Source: JAWLHU01 sp041690255 (GTDB taxonomy: Bacteria > Bacillota > Sulfobacillia > Symbiobacteriales > Symbiobacteriaceae). From it: DNA of 64,000 bases. Position 1 is the first letter of the stretch, and every line of letters begins with the position of its first letter. The position numbers were made by a program, and so were the translations under genes. Positions 9,538-17,192 of the stretch are shown here, piece after piece. The DNA lies in contig JAWLHU010000011.1 of assembly GCA_041690255.1 (NCBI GenBank), positions 189,982 through 253,981 of the forward strand. Reading direction: 5' to 3'. The notes beneath the pieces were generated by a model. It was not told where the DNA came from. It was given only the letters and a program-made list of their open reading frames with translations, and ran no database searches.

Positions 9538-11052
9538 ATGACCAGTAAGACTCTGAAGTTGGCTGCCGTTTTGATCGTCCTCATGTTAGCCGTTGTGACC
9601 GGAACCGTTGTGACCGCCAGAACCCCGGCTGAACTTCCCGAGTACGTAGGCTCCAAGGCGTGTCTGGGCTGCCATGCTGATCAGGTGACCGCATGGGAAG
9701 GCTCGCTGCACCATGAATCGTTCCTGGTGATCGACAGCCCGACCGTCTTCCCGGGCGACGCGTCCACCGCTTCGCCAGAACTGATGACTGAGTTGCAGAA
9801 GGCGGATTACCTCTGGCGTGGCAAGCGCTTCATCGACAAGGACCCTGTTACGGGTGATCTCAAGTACCTGAATGTCCAGTGGAACGCCGACAAGGGCGAG
9901 TACGAGTCCTACAAGGGCGGCAGCGTCTGGTCCGATTCCTGCGGCGGCTGCCATTCCGGTGCTGTCAACTCCGGGATTCACCAGATCGCCACCGAGCCTG
10001 GCATCAGTTGCGAGAACTGCCATGGACCGGGCCGGGACCATATCCTCGGCAAGGGTGACGTCTCGAAGATCATCAGCAGCACGATGCCCAGTGAGACCTG
10101 CGCTGTGTGCCACAGCGGATACAACACGATTCAGGGGGCTTCCCGGTTCACCCAGGGCTACAAACCTGGCACTCCTATTGAGGATTACGCGGAGACCTTC
10201 AAGCCGAACGTCTATGAGTACGGTCAGGCTCCGCCCGAGAAGGACGGCCACCACCTGGAGGAGTACCCGCAATGGCTGGCCTCAGGCCATGCCAACGCCA
10301 CGAACCTTCTCATTGATCATGGGCCTGCGTATCCGCAGCGGCAGGAGTGCATCTACTGCCACTCTACTGCTGCCGGCATCCAGATCAAGGGTAGGGGCCT
10401 TCCGTTCAACGCAGAGACCGATCTCGTCAACGATGGCGTCTCCTGCGCCGCATGCCACACCTCCCACGGCAGCGAGTTTACCGCTCAGCTGAAGATGGAG
10501 CCGCAGGCTCTCTGCGTCTCTTGCCACAGCGTTGGCCGTGGTAACCCTGCTCCCCAGACAATCGGTATCGTCCGGGCCCCGCATTCTCCGCAGGCGGACA
10601 TGCTCTGGGGCCAGGCCGCCATCGGTGTCGCCCCGACCAAGGGTGCTCACTCTGAGCTAACCTGCGTCGAGTGCCACATGACCGAAGGCAACCACATGAT
10701 GTCTGTCATCAAGCCGGCCGACGTCATGGGCACTGATCGAGTTGACTCCTGTACGAAGTGCCACACCGACTCCAGTGCCGAGTCTCGTGGTGTCTACCTC
10801 GAGCTCTGGAATGAGAGCGTGAACAGCCGCCTGGCCGCCATCTCTGCCGACGTCGACATAATCGATGCTCGGATCAAGGCGAACGCCAACGCCCTCACTG
10901 GGGATGATCTCACCCTGTACCAGAACACCCGGGCCAACTTCTGGTATGTAAGGAAGGATGCCTCGGGCGGCGCCCACAATTTCGAGTACGCCATTAAGAT
11001 CCTGACCCAGGTCCAGAAGGACATGGCGAAGGTCAAGGCGGCCCTCAAGTAA
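9538..11052 (+). CDS. Secreted nine-haem c-type cytochrome
   Basis: A 504-residue protein with a signal sequence or membrane anchor (hydrophobic residues about 8-27) and nine CxxCH haem-attachment motifs: CLGCH, CGGCH, CENCH, CAVCH, CIYCH, CAACH, CVSCH, CVECH and CTKCH. The C-terminal helical region ends GGAHNFEYAIKIL, like the HNPxY-type tail of NrfA, octahaem and cytochrome c-554 families. It acts outside the membrane as an electron carrier or terminal reductase. No CxxCK motif is present, so it is not a classical NrfA nitrite reductase. No cytochrome c maturation genes lie in the window. It ends in a terminator. Confidence 0.85.
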   Translation: MTSKTLKLAAVLIVLMLAVVTGTVVTARTPAELPEYVGSKACLGCHADQVTAWEGSLHHESFLVIDSPTVFPGDASTASPELMTELQKADYLWRGKRFIDKDPVTGDLKYLNVQWNADKGEYESYKGGSVWSDSCGGCHSGAVNSGIHQIATEPGISCENCHGPGRDHILGKGDVSKIISSTMPSETCAVCHSGYNTIQGASRFTQGYKPGTPIEDYAETFKPNVYEYGQAPPEKDGHHLEEYPQWLASGHANATNLLIDHGPAYPQRQECIYCHSTAAGIQIKGRGLPFNAETDLVNDGVSCAACHTSHGSEFTAQLKMEPQALCVSCHSVGRGNPAPQTIGIVRAPHSPQADMLWGQAAIGVAPTKGAHSELTCVECHMTEGNHMMSVIKPADVMGTDRVDSCTKCHTDSSAESRGVYLELWNESVNSRLAAISADVDIIDARIKANANALTGDDLTLYQNTRANFWYVRKDASGGAHNFEYAIKILTQVQKDMAKVKAALK

Positions 11053-11065
11053 GACCGCTGGAAGC

Positions 11066-11116
11066 CATAAGCGACCGGGAGCTAATGCTCTCGGTCGCTT
11101 CTGTCGCGCTCCCTTT
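11066..11116 (+). terminator. Intrinsic terminator after the cytochrome gene
   Basis: AAGCGACCGGGAGC and GCTCTCGGTCGCTT form a strong stem at about 11069-11100, followed within 15 nt by a CCCTTTTTCC tract. It isolates the cytochrome gene from the yhbH promoter immediately downstream. Confidence 0.7.
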
Positions 11117-11126
11117 TTCCGCTAGT

Positions 11127-11137
11127 TTGCATAAACT
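11127..11137 (+). promoter_or_regulatory. Sigma-E/K-like -10 element upstream of split yhbH
   Basis: GTTTGCATAA is followed by ACT, giving CATAAACT at 11130-11137, which fits the CATAnnnT -10 of the mother-cell sigma factors. It lies 49 bp before the yhbH ATG. The same GTTTGCATAA 10-mer precedes spoVR (61896-61905). No clear -35 was recognised. In Bacillus subtilis yhbH and spoVR are both in the sigma-E regulon, which supports the reading. Confidence 0.45.
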
Positions 11138-11185
11138 GCTCATACCAGCCGGTGAGACTCAGGAGCAATAGGGAGGGGGACGACC

Positions 11186-11224
11186 ATGGCCTCGACGTCT
11201 CAACACGACTGGTCCCTGCATCGT
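11186..11224 (+). CDS. yhbH: yhbH piece A: N-terminal 13 codons of split sporulation gene
   Basis: ATG at 11186, preceded by GGGAGGGGG, encodes MASTSQHDWSLHR, the conserved N-terminus of YhbH/DUF444 proteins (DWSLHRKG). After R13 homology stops; the frame runs on only 21 non-homologous codons to a TGA. The natural continuation KGPVDQARH begins at 15440. Codon phase is kept exactly if DNA is joined in the shared TAA at 11224-11226 and 15439-15441. YhbH is a VWA-like protein of the mother-cell sigma-E regulon that acts with PrkA and SpoVR; its biochemical role is unknown. This is the first of four pieces. Confidence 0.85.
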
Positions 11225-11234
11225 AACCGATTCA
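11218..11234 (+). other. Left attachment site of intervening element 1
   Basis: The crossover core TAA (11224-11226) sits in a dyad ATCG-TAAC-CGAT, with further arms GGTCCCTG (left) and CAGGGCC (right). The centre of symmetry falls on the AA dinucleotide, as expected for a serine-recombinase site. Its partner is at 15433-15448. Confidence 0.65.
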
Positions 11235-11400
11235 GGGCCAATGTACTACAAATAGCTTGTCCCAACGTTGGATTGCTTGTGATCTCCTGATTTTCTGTCC
11301 TCACCCATTAGGAGGGCTACGGAAGGTTTACTTGTGTATTGTGCAGAAGATTGATAGGGTGAATGGAATAATTCGGTCAAAGTGAAAAGGAGAGAGTGCT

Positions 11401-12399
11401 TTGACTGACTTGCTAACAGTCTATGTCCCGATACTGGTTCCATTGCCATCACCCCTGATGGATGAGGTGTGGCATCAGCACTTTGACAGGGCAGTTTCTG
11501 ATTTGAACGGGGAGAGTTTCGAGGTGTCGCTGTCGGCTTCTCAGAAGGTTACTGTTAAAGTCGAATACAGCCCCACCGCCCAAGATTGGCCAGACCTATC
11601 CTCTGTTTGGGAGGTCCCCAATCTCGCTCGTAAAGTACATTTTCTTCGATTCTGTTCTCAGTTCGAAATACCACTTGTCGAGACACCGCCCGAATTTGAG
11701 GTATCAAGAGCGGTTATCGCTCAAGACATCGCCTGTGCCGATCTAGCGAAGGCTGTAGCTGATTTGGTGGTGGCAATGAACATTGCCAGGCCAGGGGTTC
11801 TCGATACACTTGAGGGGTTCGGTTTTGTCAATGGGAGGCTCATGAGCCGAACGCGTCCACTTCGAGGTGGATACCTGCAGGAAGCCATGGAGATCGTTCG
11901 TCACTTGAACTGGCCCCCAGTCGAATATATCGGGATACAGGAGACTTGGCGGTGGGTAAGCAAGATTCCTGGATTGCCTGACGGCATTCCTCGAGGGAAG
12001 GCTGGACGAGCATTTGCAGCTGTTACATATCTACATGAGGGCGATCACTCGTTGAGCTTAGTGTGGGCACTGTTGGGGCTTGAGGCCATTTACGGTCAGG
12101 GCAATCATGGTGTGAAGGAGCAATTGATAGGGAAAGCCATAGCCCTCCTAGGGTCTCCCGAGTCGAACAAAAAGGTGTTTGGCCAAGCCTATGATTTTCG
12201 ATCTCGCTTAGTCCATGGTGACATCGATCTTCCGGTTGCCTATACACCGTACGATGCGTTGCCCCAGTTCGAAAAGTATGAGACAGATCTAGTACGATCG
12301 GGAGCGCTGACGATCACTGTGCTGCTATCGACTTTGCAGAAGTTGATTAGCGTAGACAGCTACGACTTGACGTTCTCATACATGTGGGAGCAGGCTTAG
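11401..12399 (+). CDS. ApeA-like HEPN domain protein
   Basis: A 332-residue soluble protein starting at TTG 11401 with AAGGAG 8 bp upstream. The C-terminal third (about 220-310) holds SLVWALLGLEAIYGQG, EQLIGKAIALLG and YDFRSRLVHGDIDL. RSRLVH is the Rx4H catalytic motif of HEPN ribonucleases, and the surrounding pattern resembles the ApeA-like HEPN family. The N-terminal 200 residues are unrecognised. Such proteins are often abortive-infection or toxin nucleases. The gene is less GC-rich than its neighbours. It lies directly upstream of a highly structured RNA region and could act on or with it, which is inference. Confidence 0.6.
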   Translation: MTDLLTVYVPILVPLPSPLMDEVWHQHFDRAVSDLNGESFEVSLSASQKVTVKVEYSPTAQDWPDLSSVWEVPNLARKVHFLRFCSQFEIPLVETPPEFEVSRAVIAQDIACADLAKAVADLVVAMNIARPGVLDTLEGFGFVNGRLMSRTRPLRGGYLQEAMEIVRHLNWPPVEYIGIQETWRWVSKIPGLPDGIPRGKAGRAFAAVTYLHEGDHSLSLVWALLGLEAIYGQGNHGVKEQLIGKAIALLGSPESNKKVFGQAYDFRSRLVHGDIDLPVAYTPYDALPQFEKYETDLVRSGALTITVLLSTLQKLISVDSYDLTFSYMWEQA

Positions 12400-12404
12400 T
12401 CGTA

Positions 12405-13080
12405 GAAGCCCCCTACCGGTACGCAGAGATAAAGCAGGGTGTCAGTAGGGTTCTAGCACTTGTGGGACATGGCCTGGGCACGGTGCCATGGACGATGGGG
12501 AATGGTGTCGTAGTCGTTCCAAGCCAGGCGGGGCAAGGTTAGGCAAGGGTGTCCTGCCTGGACGGCAGGATAGATGGTGCGACTCCGCACCATGTAGCGT
12601 TACGGCAACAAGCCCTGAGCCGGGGCGCACATGGTTTAGGTGTGCGACTCCAAACCCTGGTCAGCTAGAACCACTTGACCTGGAGCGAGGCGCACGGGGC
12701 CGGAGGGACGAAACCCGGATACTCTGCTCCCCTAACGGGTGCGCAGAGATAAAGAGCGTGGAACGATGGTATTGCAGCCCATGTGCTGTCTGGCTTCGGC
12801 AGTGGGCCTGCCTTGTCCAAGGAACCGGTGGACGTGGGCGCGAAGACTCCAAATTCAAGTGAGACAAGGCCTGGGCCGTGGGACTCCAAGCCAGACCGGG
12901 CCGGGGGTTGAGCGATGATACACCTGGGGCGCCCGCTCCAGTCAAGTCCCAAGCGGTGCAGAGCACCGCCGCCGCTTGGCGGCGAGGACTTGACAGGGCA
13001 AGCGCCCCAGATAGAATGCTCCATCAACCCGGCCCCCAGTATAGTCTAGAGGCAAAGCAGGATGCCGGCAGGTTACGGTT
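12405..13080 (+). ncRNA. Candidate large structured non-coding RNA
   Basis: About 670 nt with no credible protein frame but dense strong helices. They include ATGGTGCG/CGCACCAT (12574-12593), TCCTGCC/GGCAGGA (12552 on), GCGCAC/GTGCGC (12690-12695 with 12739-12744) and GCCTTGTC/GACAAGGC (12810-12817 with 12863-12870). A nested arm at 12897-13037 stacks GGGTTGA/TCAACCC, CTGGGGCGC/GCGCCCCAG, GTCAAGTCC/GGACTTGAC and CCAAGCGG/CCGCTTGG. An H-type pseudoknot is visible at 12626-12656 (CGCAC/GTGCG interleaved with GGTTT/AAACC). CGCAGAGATAAAG occurs twice (12422, 12742) and GACTCC four times. Strand is assumed from the flanking genes. I recognise no known RNA class. Confidence 0.45.
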
Positions 13081-13095
13081 GAGAGGAGGGGAGTC

Positions 13096-13491
13096 ATGAA
13101 GAGGCCCAAGACACATCCGAAAGAGATTGAAAGCGTTATCAAGCTCCCTTACACGCGGCGATACGAGATCTTTGTCAAGACAGTAGCTGACTGGGGCGTA
13201 GTGTGGGGGCTGTATAACGATGGCTGGGCGGTGGGGAGTGACGGTGCGGGCAACCTAATGCTGCCGTTCTGGCCCAAGTTCGAGTATGCCGAGATCTGTG
13301 CCCTTGGAAACTGGGCGGGGTGTACGCCTGCTGAGATTCCTCTCAAGGACTTTATGGAGGCATGGCTTCCTGGAATAGAGAAGGACGGCAACATGCCGAG
13401 CATCTTCCCAGTCCCAGACAACGGCGGTGCGGCGGTGAATCCGTCTCAGCTCCGGGAAGACCTCTTGGCTGAACTGAGCCGACTGATCTGA
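13096..13491 (+). CDS. DUF2750 domain protein
   Basis: A 131-residue soluble protein with a strong AGGAGGGG ribosome site. RYEIFVKTVADWGVVWGLYNDGWAV, LPFWPKFEYAEICALGNWAGCTPAEIPLKDF and the C-terminal INP-like VNPSQLREDLLAEL follow the DUF2750 pattern. Family function is unknown; members often sit among polymorphic-toxin immunity genes or phage-defence cargo. It lies directly after the structured RNA and before a bidirectional terminator, so it may share a transcript with that RNA and the HEPN gene. Confidence 0.7.
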   Translation: MKRPKTHPKEIESVIKLPYTRRYEIFVKTVADWGVVWGLYNDGWAVGSDGAGNLMLPFWPKFEYAEICALGNWAGCTPAEIPLKDFMEAWLPGIEKDGNMPSIFPVPDNGGAAVNPSQLREDLLAELSRLI

Positions 13492-13507
13492 GGTTACTCA
13501 GCACAGA

Positions 13508-13547
13508 AGACCCCCGCACGGTCCTCTCACGGACTCGCCGGGGGTCT
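13508..13547. terminator. Bidirectional terminator between DUF2750 gene and recombinase unit
   Basis: AGACCCCCG and CGGGGGTCT form the outer stem around CGGTCCTCTCACGGACTCG. It sits 16 bp past the DUF2750 stop and overlaps the 3' end of the minus-strand small gene. Confidence 0.65.
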
Positions 13548-13709
13548 CTTCGTATGTGAAGCCGCTTTCCTCTCCTCCAGAGCCGCTGCTGTCGCCTCAT
13601 CAGCCAGCATGACGGCCCAGGAGTAGAGCGCCCGAGCCAGGGCAGCCTGGTCAGCCACAACCGTCTCTGTAAGCCGTACACCAATCGCCCTCTGTCTCGG
13701 TCTCGCCAC
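13527..13709 (-). CDS. Small 60-aa protein downstream of recombinase 1
   Basis: GTG start at 13709 with AGGAGG 7-8 bp upstream; the product starts MARPRQRAIGVRLTETVVAD and continues with an Ala/Leu-rich helix and a basic tail. It lies 105 bp downstream of the serine recombinase, same strand. Comparable 55-61 aa ORFs accompany the other two elements; the one in element 3 shares a GVR-T-TV opening. Size and context suggest a recombination directionality factor, as for the 58-aa SprB of SPbeta, but no homology proves this. Confidence 0.5.
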   Translation of the reverse strand: MARPRQRAIGVRLTETVVADQAALARALYSWAVMLADEATAAALEERKAASHTKRPPASP

Positions 13710-13774
13710 AGCCTCACCTCCTGAGTTAGAGGTTCAAAGACGAGACGTGAACAACCTTGACCCCACAAGATGAA

Positions 13775-13804
13775 ACCCAGGTGGAATTGGCACCGCCTGG
13801 GTTA
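13775..13804 (-). terminator. Hairpin downstream of recombinase 1
   Basis: AACCCAGGCGGTGCC and the facing CACCTGGGTT (minus-strand reading) form a stem just past the recombinase stop, followed by TTCATCTTG. It probably limits read-through into the 60-aa gene. Confidence 0.5.
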
Positions 13805-13814
13805 TCCTATGCCC

Positions 13815-15365
13815 TCAGCCGATCCACTGGACCTGCAGGTCGATGTCCTTCGCCCGTCCCTGGTAGAAGACTGTGATCTTCGTGGTAAGCGCTCGTAGCA
13901 ACTCCTTGCGCTTGGCAGGTGTGAGCACATCCCACTCGTCGAGCGTCTGCAAGATCCGCTCCATCTGCTCCAGGATCGCACGGTTCTGTCCCGTCGCTGC
14001 GTGCTGGATCTGCAGATCCCGCAGCCGCTCCTCCAGGTCTGCCATCTCTGCCTCGGCGTCGGCCTTGAACTCCTCGTACGTGGAGGCCTTCAGCTCCCCC
14101 TGCCGGGCCTGCCGCCGGAGCCGGGCCAGGTCGGCTAGGACCTCTTGCTTCCGCTTCTCAGTCGAGCGAATCGCTTCCTCCAGCTCCCGCCGCCGGGAGT
14201 CGGAGGCGAAACGCTCCCGCAGGATCTCCAGCGCTTCCGACTTCCGGCCCCCGCCAAACCGTTCGCGCAGAGCCGAAACGATCCGATCCTCCACCGGCTT
14301 CCCCCGGAAGGCCACAGCCCCAGCCCAGCACCCGGCCCCCTGCTGCTTCCGCTGGCACCGGTAGTAGACGTTCCCGTAGCGATCCTTCACCGCCCCCAGC
14401 GGCCCGCCACACTTGCACACCGCAATGCTTGTCAGCAGGTACTCCCCGCTCGCCCGGTTGCTGTTCTTGGGCTTACTAGTCTGCCGTTGCCCCAGGAGGG
14501 CATGGACCTTCTCGAAGGTCTCCTCCGAAACGATCGCTGGGACCGCATCTTCGACCTGAGCGATTACCGAGCCGGAAGCATCATGCCGCCCGATGCCACC
14601 GGGGGAGGAGGGGGGCAGGTTGCGCCGCCCGTAGACCACCATCCCCGCGTAGACGGGATTGCGCAGCAGGGCGGTCACCGTGGTCGCCCACCATTTCCCC
14701 CCCGCCGGCCCGGGGATCCCCTCCGCATTCAGCCGCTTGGCGATGTTGGTCGGCGTAGCGGACACATCATCCAAAGCCGTCTCGAAGATTCGGGCAACGG
14801 TATCAGCCTCCCCTGGCTTCACCCGCAGCTGCCCCTTGCCGGCCCGCTCGTAGCCGAAGGGGACCGTGCCGGATATGTACATGCCCTCCTTCATCCGCCG
14901 GCGGGTGCCTGCAATTGTCCGGTCCCGGATCACCGCCCGCTCAAACTCAGCAAAGGAGGCCAGGATGTTGAAGATCAGCCCCCCGGTGGGGGAGTCCTGG
15001 GAGGTGTCAAAACCCTCCGTAGCGGACCTGTAGATGCACTTTCCGGCCCATTCCTGGCGCACCAGCGTGACCGTATCCACCAGGTTGCGGGAGATGCGGT
15101 CCAGCCGGTAGGAGACCACGCAGTCCACCCACCCATCGGCCACCGCCTGTCGCAACCGCTTCAAACCGGGCCGCTCCAGGTTGGCCCCGCTATACCCTTC
15201 ATCCACGAAGGTGAGATCCTCCCGGACCGTCCAGCCCTGGGACCGCACGAAGAGCGCGCACCGCTCCTTCTGGATCTCCAGCGTCGTCCCCTCGCCCTGC
15301 TCCTCCGTCGACCAGCGGATGTAGATCGCCACCGCATCCGGCCGGATATCTTTGCTCCGTAACAA
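13815..15365 (-). CDS. Large serine recombinase of element 1
   Basis: A 516-residue site-specific recombinase. The resolvase domain (1-150) has IYIRWSTEEQ with nucleophile S19, YSGANLERPGLKRL, VVSYRLDRISRNL and the FAEFERAVIRDRTIAGTRRR helix. A recombinase domain (GTVPFGY, LLRNPVYAGMVVYGR) follows, then a zinc ribbon with CKCGG and CQRKQQGAGC near residue 330-360. A long charged coiled coil (about 390-470) completes it, as in phage and skin integrases. The start is TTG. The gene reads away from the element's right boundary 75 bp upstream. By position it is the candidate enzyme for excision of element 1. It is related to recombinase 3 over the N-terminal 170 residues. Confidence 0.92.
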   Translation of the reverse strand: MLRSKDIRPDAVAIYIRWSTEEQGEGTTLEIQKERCALFVRSQGWTVREDLTFVDEGYSGANLERPGLKRLRQAVADGWVDCVVSYRLDRISRNLVDTVTLVRQEWAGKCIYRSATEGFDTSQDSPTGGLIFNILASFAEFERAVIRDRTIAGTRRRMKEGMYISGTVPFGYERAGKGQLRVKPGEADTVARIFETALDDVSATPTNIAKRLNAEGIPGPAGGKWWATTVTALLRNPVYAGMVVYGRRNLPPSSPGGIGRHDASGSVIAQVEDAVPAIVSEETFEKVHALLGQRQTSKPKNSNRASGEYLLTSIAVCKCGGPLGAVKDRYGNVYYRCQRKQQGAGCWAGAVAFRGKPVEDRIVSALRERFGGGRKSEALEILRERFASDSRRRELEEAIRSTEKRKQEVLADLARLRRQARQGELKASTYEEFKADAEAEMADLEERLRDLQIQHAATGQNRAILEQMERILQTLDEWDVLTPAKRKELLRALTTKITVFYQGRAKDIDLQVQWIG

Positions 15366-15432
15366 GGAACCGCACCCCCATCAGGAAAACCCTCTAACCG
15401 GAGTATAAGGGAATTTGTAGTAGATAGGAAGC

Positions 15433-15448
15433 GCGTTCTAAAGGGCCC
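15433..15448 (+). other. Right attachment site of intervening element 1
   Basis: TAA core at 15439-15441 inside GCGCGTTCTAAAGGGCCC. Joining 11226 to 15442 gives CAT CGT AAA GGG, the H-R-K-G of YhbH, so the core is in matching codon phase at both ends. Confidence 0.65.
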
Positions 15449-15523
15449 GTCGATCAGGCCCGGCATGGTGAGAAGATCAAGGAGGCAATCAAAGAGAACC
15501 TACCTGAGATCATCGCAGAGGAG
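15440..15523 (+). CDS. yhbH: yhbH piece B: codons 14-41 of split gene
   Basis: 84 bp encode KGPVDQARHGEKIKEAIK followed by ENLPEIIAEE, matching the YhbH segment RKG..D..RH..KV.EAIK.NLPDL..EESI. Upstream the frame hits a TAG five codons earlier; downstream, homology ends at the core CAGAGGAG (15516-15523). The gene continues at 19752 with SIITSDGKRL. Stranded between two elements, this fragment has no start codon or ribosome site, so it has no meaning except as part of the rejoined gene. The minus-strand recombinase 2 gene ends within it. Confidence 0.85.
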
Positions 15524-16991
15524 AGTGTAAGTACGTCCCCCGGGCCGAACCTGTCCGCCGTAGCCGCACCACCAGCTGCGGGGGGTTGAGGGTCACCCGC
15601 TCCACAACCAGGCGCAGCACGCCTTTCCGGGCCGCCGGCTCCAGGTGCTCTACCGCCTGTGGCCCCTGCTCAACGCCAGACTCTGTCTCGGACAGGCTGT
15701 GCTCCGTCTCCGCAATGGCCTGCTGCAAGGTCGTGAGTTCGGCTTGGTATTCGGCTTCCGCCAAGCCGCCCAGCCGGAAGGCGGTCGCCAGCCTGCGCCG
15801 CTGCTCCTGCTGATCCTGGTGAAGCCTCAGCAGATACTCCCGGCGAGCCATACCGCTCTCCGCAACGGTCAGGTCGAGCCCTCCGAGGTACTTTGCGACG
15901 GCGGCCCAGACCCGCTCCTCCAGTGGCTCCGCCCGCTGCAGCGGCAGCCGGCAGCCCCGGTTGCCACACGCATAGTACGGGACCGCAACCGGGCGGGTCC
16001 TCCTCCGAAGCCACTGCGTGGACCCATGTAGGAGATGCCCGCAGAGACCGCAGCGGATCAGTCCGGACAGCAGATATGGGTGATGCGGTCTTCCCTGATA
16101 TCGCCGGCCGTTCAGGGCCAGCGTCGCATTCGCCTGCTCAAAGAGCGCCAGGTCCACCAACGGCGGCACCGGCACGGTGATCCAGGTTCCCTCGGGCGAT
16201 GGGCGCCGCCGGCCCCGCTGCAGCGTGGTCCGGAACGTGACCAACTCACCCACATAGCGCCGGTTGCGGATAATCTGCCGCACGGTGTTTCCGTGCCACC
16301 GCCCACCACGGGCCGTGGGAACCCCCAACCGGATCAGTTCGCGGGCGATGCGTCCCGGCCCGGGCGGGCCGTCGGCGAAGAGAAGGGGATCCCCGCAGGC
16401 AGCCCAGCGAAAGATCTCCCGCACGGTGGCTGCCCGGACCGGGTCGACCTCCAGGCGTTGCGCCTCCCGGTCGTAGCGGTACCCGTACGCATCGACCGGA
16501 CCGCAGGGAAGCCCCCCCTGTTTCGCCTTACGGCGCCGCCCGGCATAGGTCCGCATGCGGATCTTCTCTCGCTCATATTCAGCGATCGCCCCCCGCATCT
16601 GCAGAAAAAGCCGGCCGTCGGGGGTGTCCTCCCAGTCCAGGTTGACGAACTCAAGGGCGACACCCAACTGCCGAAACTCATCGTGCAGGACAAGTTGCAG
16701 GTACAGGTTACGGGCCAGTCGATCGGGGTCCAGCACCACCACCAGGTCATGCATCCCTGCCTGAACCGCCTCCCGCAACCCGCTCAAGCCAGGGCGCTCC
16801 AGTTTCGACCCGCTCTCCCCGCCGTCGCAGTATACCCGGACCTCTTCTGCCCCGAGGGATCGCGCCAGTTCCCGGCAACGCTCCTCCTGGTCGGCAAGGG
16901 AGTAGCCATGCCGGACCTGTTCATCCGAGGAGACCCGGAGATAGATGGCTGCCCGGCGGTACCGGATCTCCTTCGCCGGCCGGCTTCTCAT
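15510..16991 (-). CDS. Large serine recombinase of element 2
   Basis: A 493-residue enzyme with resolvase domain IYLRVSSDEQ (nucleophile S21), GGESGSKLERPGLSGLREA, VVVLDPDRLARNLYLQ and IAEYEREKIRMRTYAGRRRK. A recombinase domain (AYGYRYD, IIRNRRYVGELV) and a zinc ribbon (CGLCGHLLHG, CGNRGC) follow, with a C-terminal coiled coil. It belongs to a different subgroup from recombinases 1 and 3. Its stop (15510-15512) lies just outside the element, left of the core at 15516-15523, so its final residues PLR are encoded by yhbH sequence. In the excised circle its C-terminus would change and extend, a possible feedback. It is the candidate enzyme for element 2. Confidence 0.92.
   Translation of the reverse strand: MRSRPAKEIRYRRAAIYLRVSSDEQVRHGYSLADQEERCRELARSLGAEEVRVYCDGGESGSKLERPGLSGLREAVQAGMHDLVVVLDPDRLARNLYLQLVLHDEFRQLGVALEFVNLDWEDTPDGRLFLQMRGAIAEYEREKIRMRTYAGRRRKAKQGGLPCGPVDAYGYRYDREAQRLEVDPVRAATVREIFRWAACGDPLLFADGPPGPGRIARELIRLGVPTARGGRWHGNTVRQIIRNRRYVGELVTFRTTLQRGRRRPSPEGTWITVPVPPLVDLALFEQANATLALNGRRYQGRPHHPYLLSGLIRCGLCGHLLHGSTQWLRRRTRPVAVPYYACGNRGCRLPLQRAEPLEERVWAAVAKYLGGLDLTVAESGMARREYLLRLHQDQQEQRRRLATAFRLGGLAEAEYQAELTTLQQAIAETEHSLSETESGVEQGPQAVEHLEPAARKGVLRLVVERVTLNPPQLVVRLRRTGSARGTYLHSPLR
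15516..15523 (+). other. Left attachment core of intervening element 2
   Basis: CAGAGGAG, identical to 19744-19751. Flanks differ (GCAGAGGAGAGT versus ACAGAGGAGTCG). This is the longest of the three shared cores, 8 bp. Confidence 0.7.
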
Positions 16992-17106
16992 CCTCCCTCG
17001 CCTCCTTCGGAGTACCTGTCGAAAGGCCCGCTTCGCGCAGCAGGGCCCGAAGCGCTGCCAGGTTAAGCTCCTCCCCCGACCATTCGATGACTAACTCCAC
17101 CACCAT
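16921..17106 (-). CDS. Small 61-aa protein preceding recombinase 2
   Basis: ATG at 17106 with a purine-rich GAGGGGGG directly upstream. The product starts MVVELVIEWSGEELNLAALR and ends in a polar, Pro/Gly-rich tail. It overlaps the recombinase start by 71 bp in another frame, so the two are translationally coupled. No homology recognised. Like the small ORFs of elements 1 and 3 it is a candidate directionality factor or recombinase partner. Confidence 0.5.
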   Translation of the reverse strand: MVVELVIEWSGEELNLAALRALLREAGLSTGTPKEAREDEKPAGEGDPVPPGSHLSPGLLG

Positions 17107-17192
17107 CCCCCCTCGGGGAAGGATATGCGGGGGGAGGGGGGCGAAGGTATGCAACTGTGTCGCTGCCTACCCTCCCCAAAGGATGGATCAGT

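Larger units (their letters stand above)
11225..15439. mobile_element. Intervening element 1 in yhbH (4215 bp)
   Basis: Inserted between codons 13 and 14 of yhbH. It carries an ApeA-like HEPN protein, a roughly 650-nt structured RNA candidate, a DUF2750 protein, a 60-aa small ORF and a large serine recombinase whose start lies 75 bp from the right end. Removing it joins HR to KGPVDQARH. The HEPN gene has visibly lower GC and different codon use than the flanking chromosome, a sign of transfer. Boundaries come from the yhbH homology and the shared TAA core. Confidence 0.8.

Noticed and set aside
12488..13027. Short open frames on both strands inside the structured RNA region
   Set aside because: Composition is Trp/Arg/Pro-rich with no family match, and the frames cross long stems; non-coding structure explains the sequence better.
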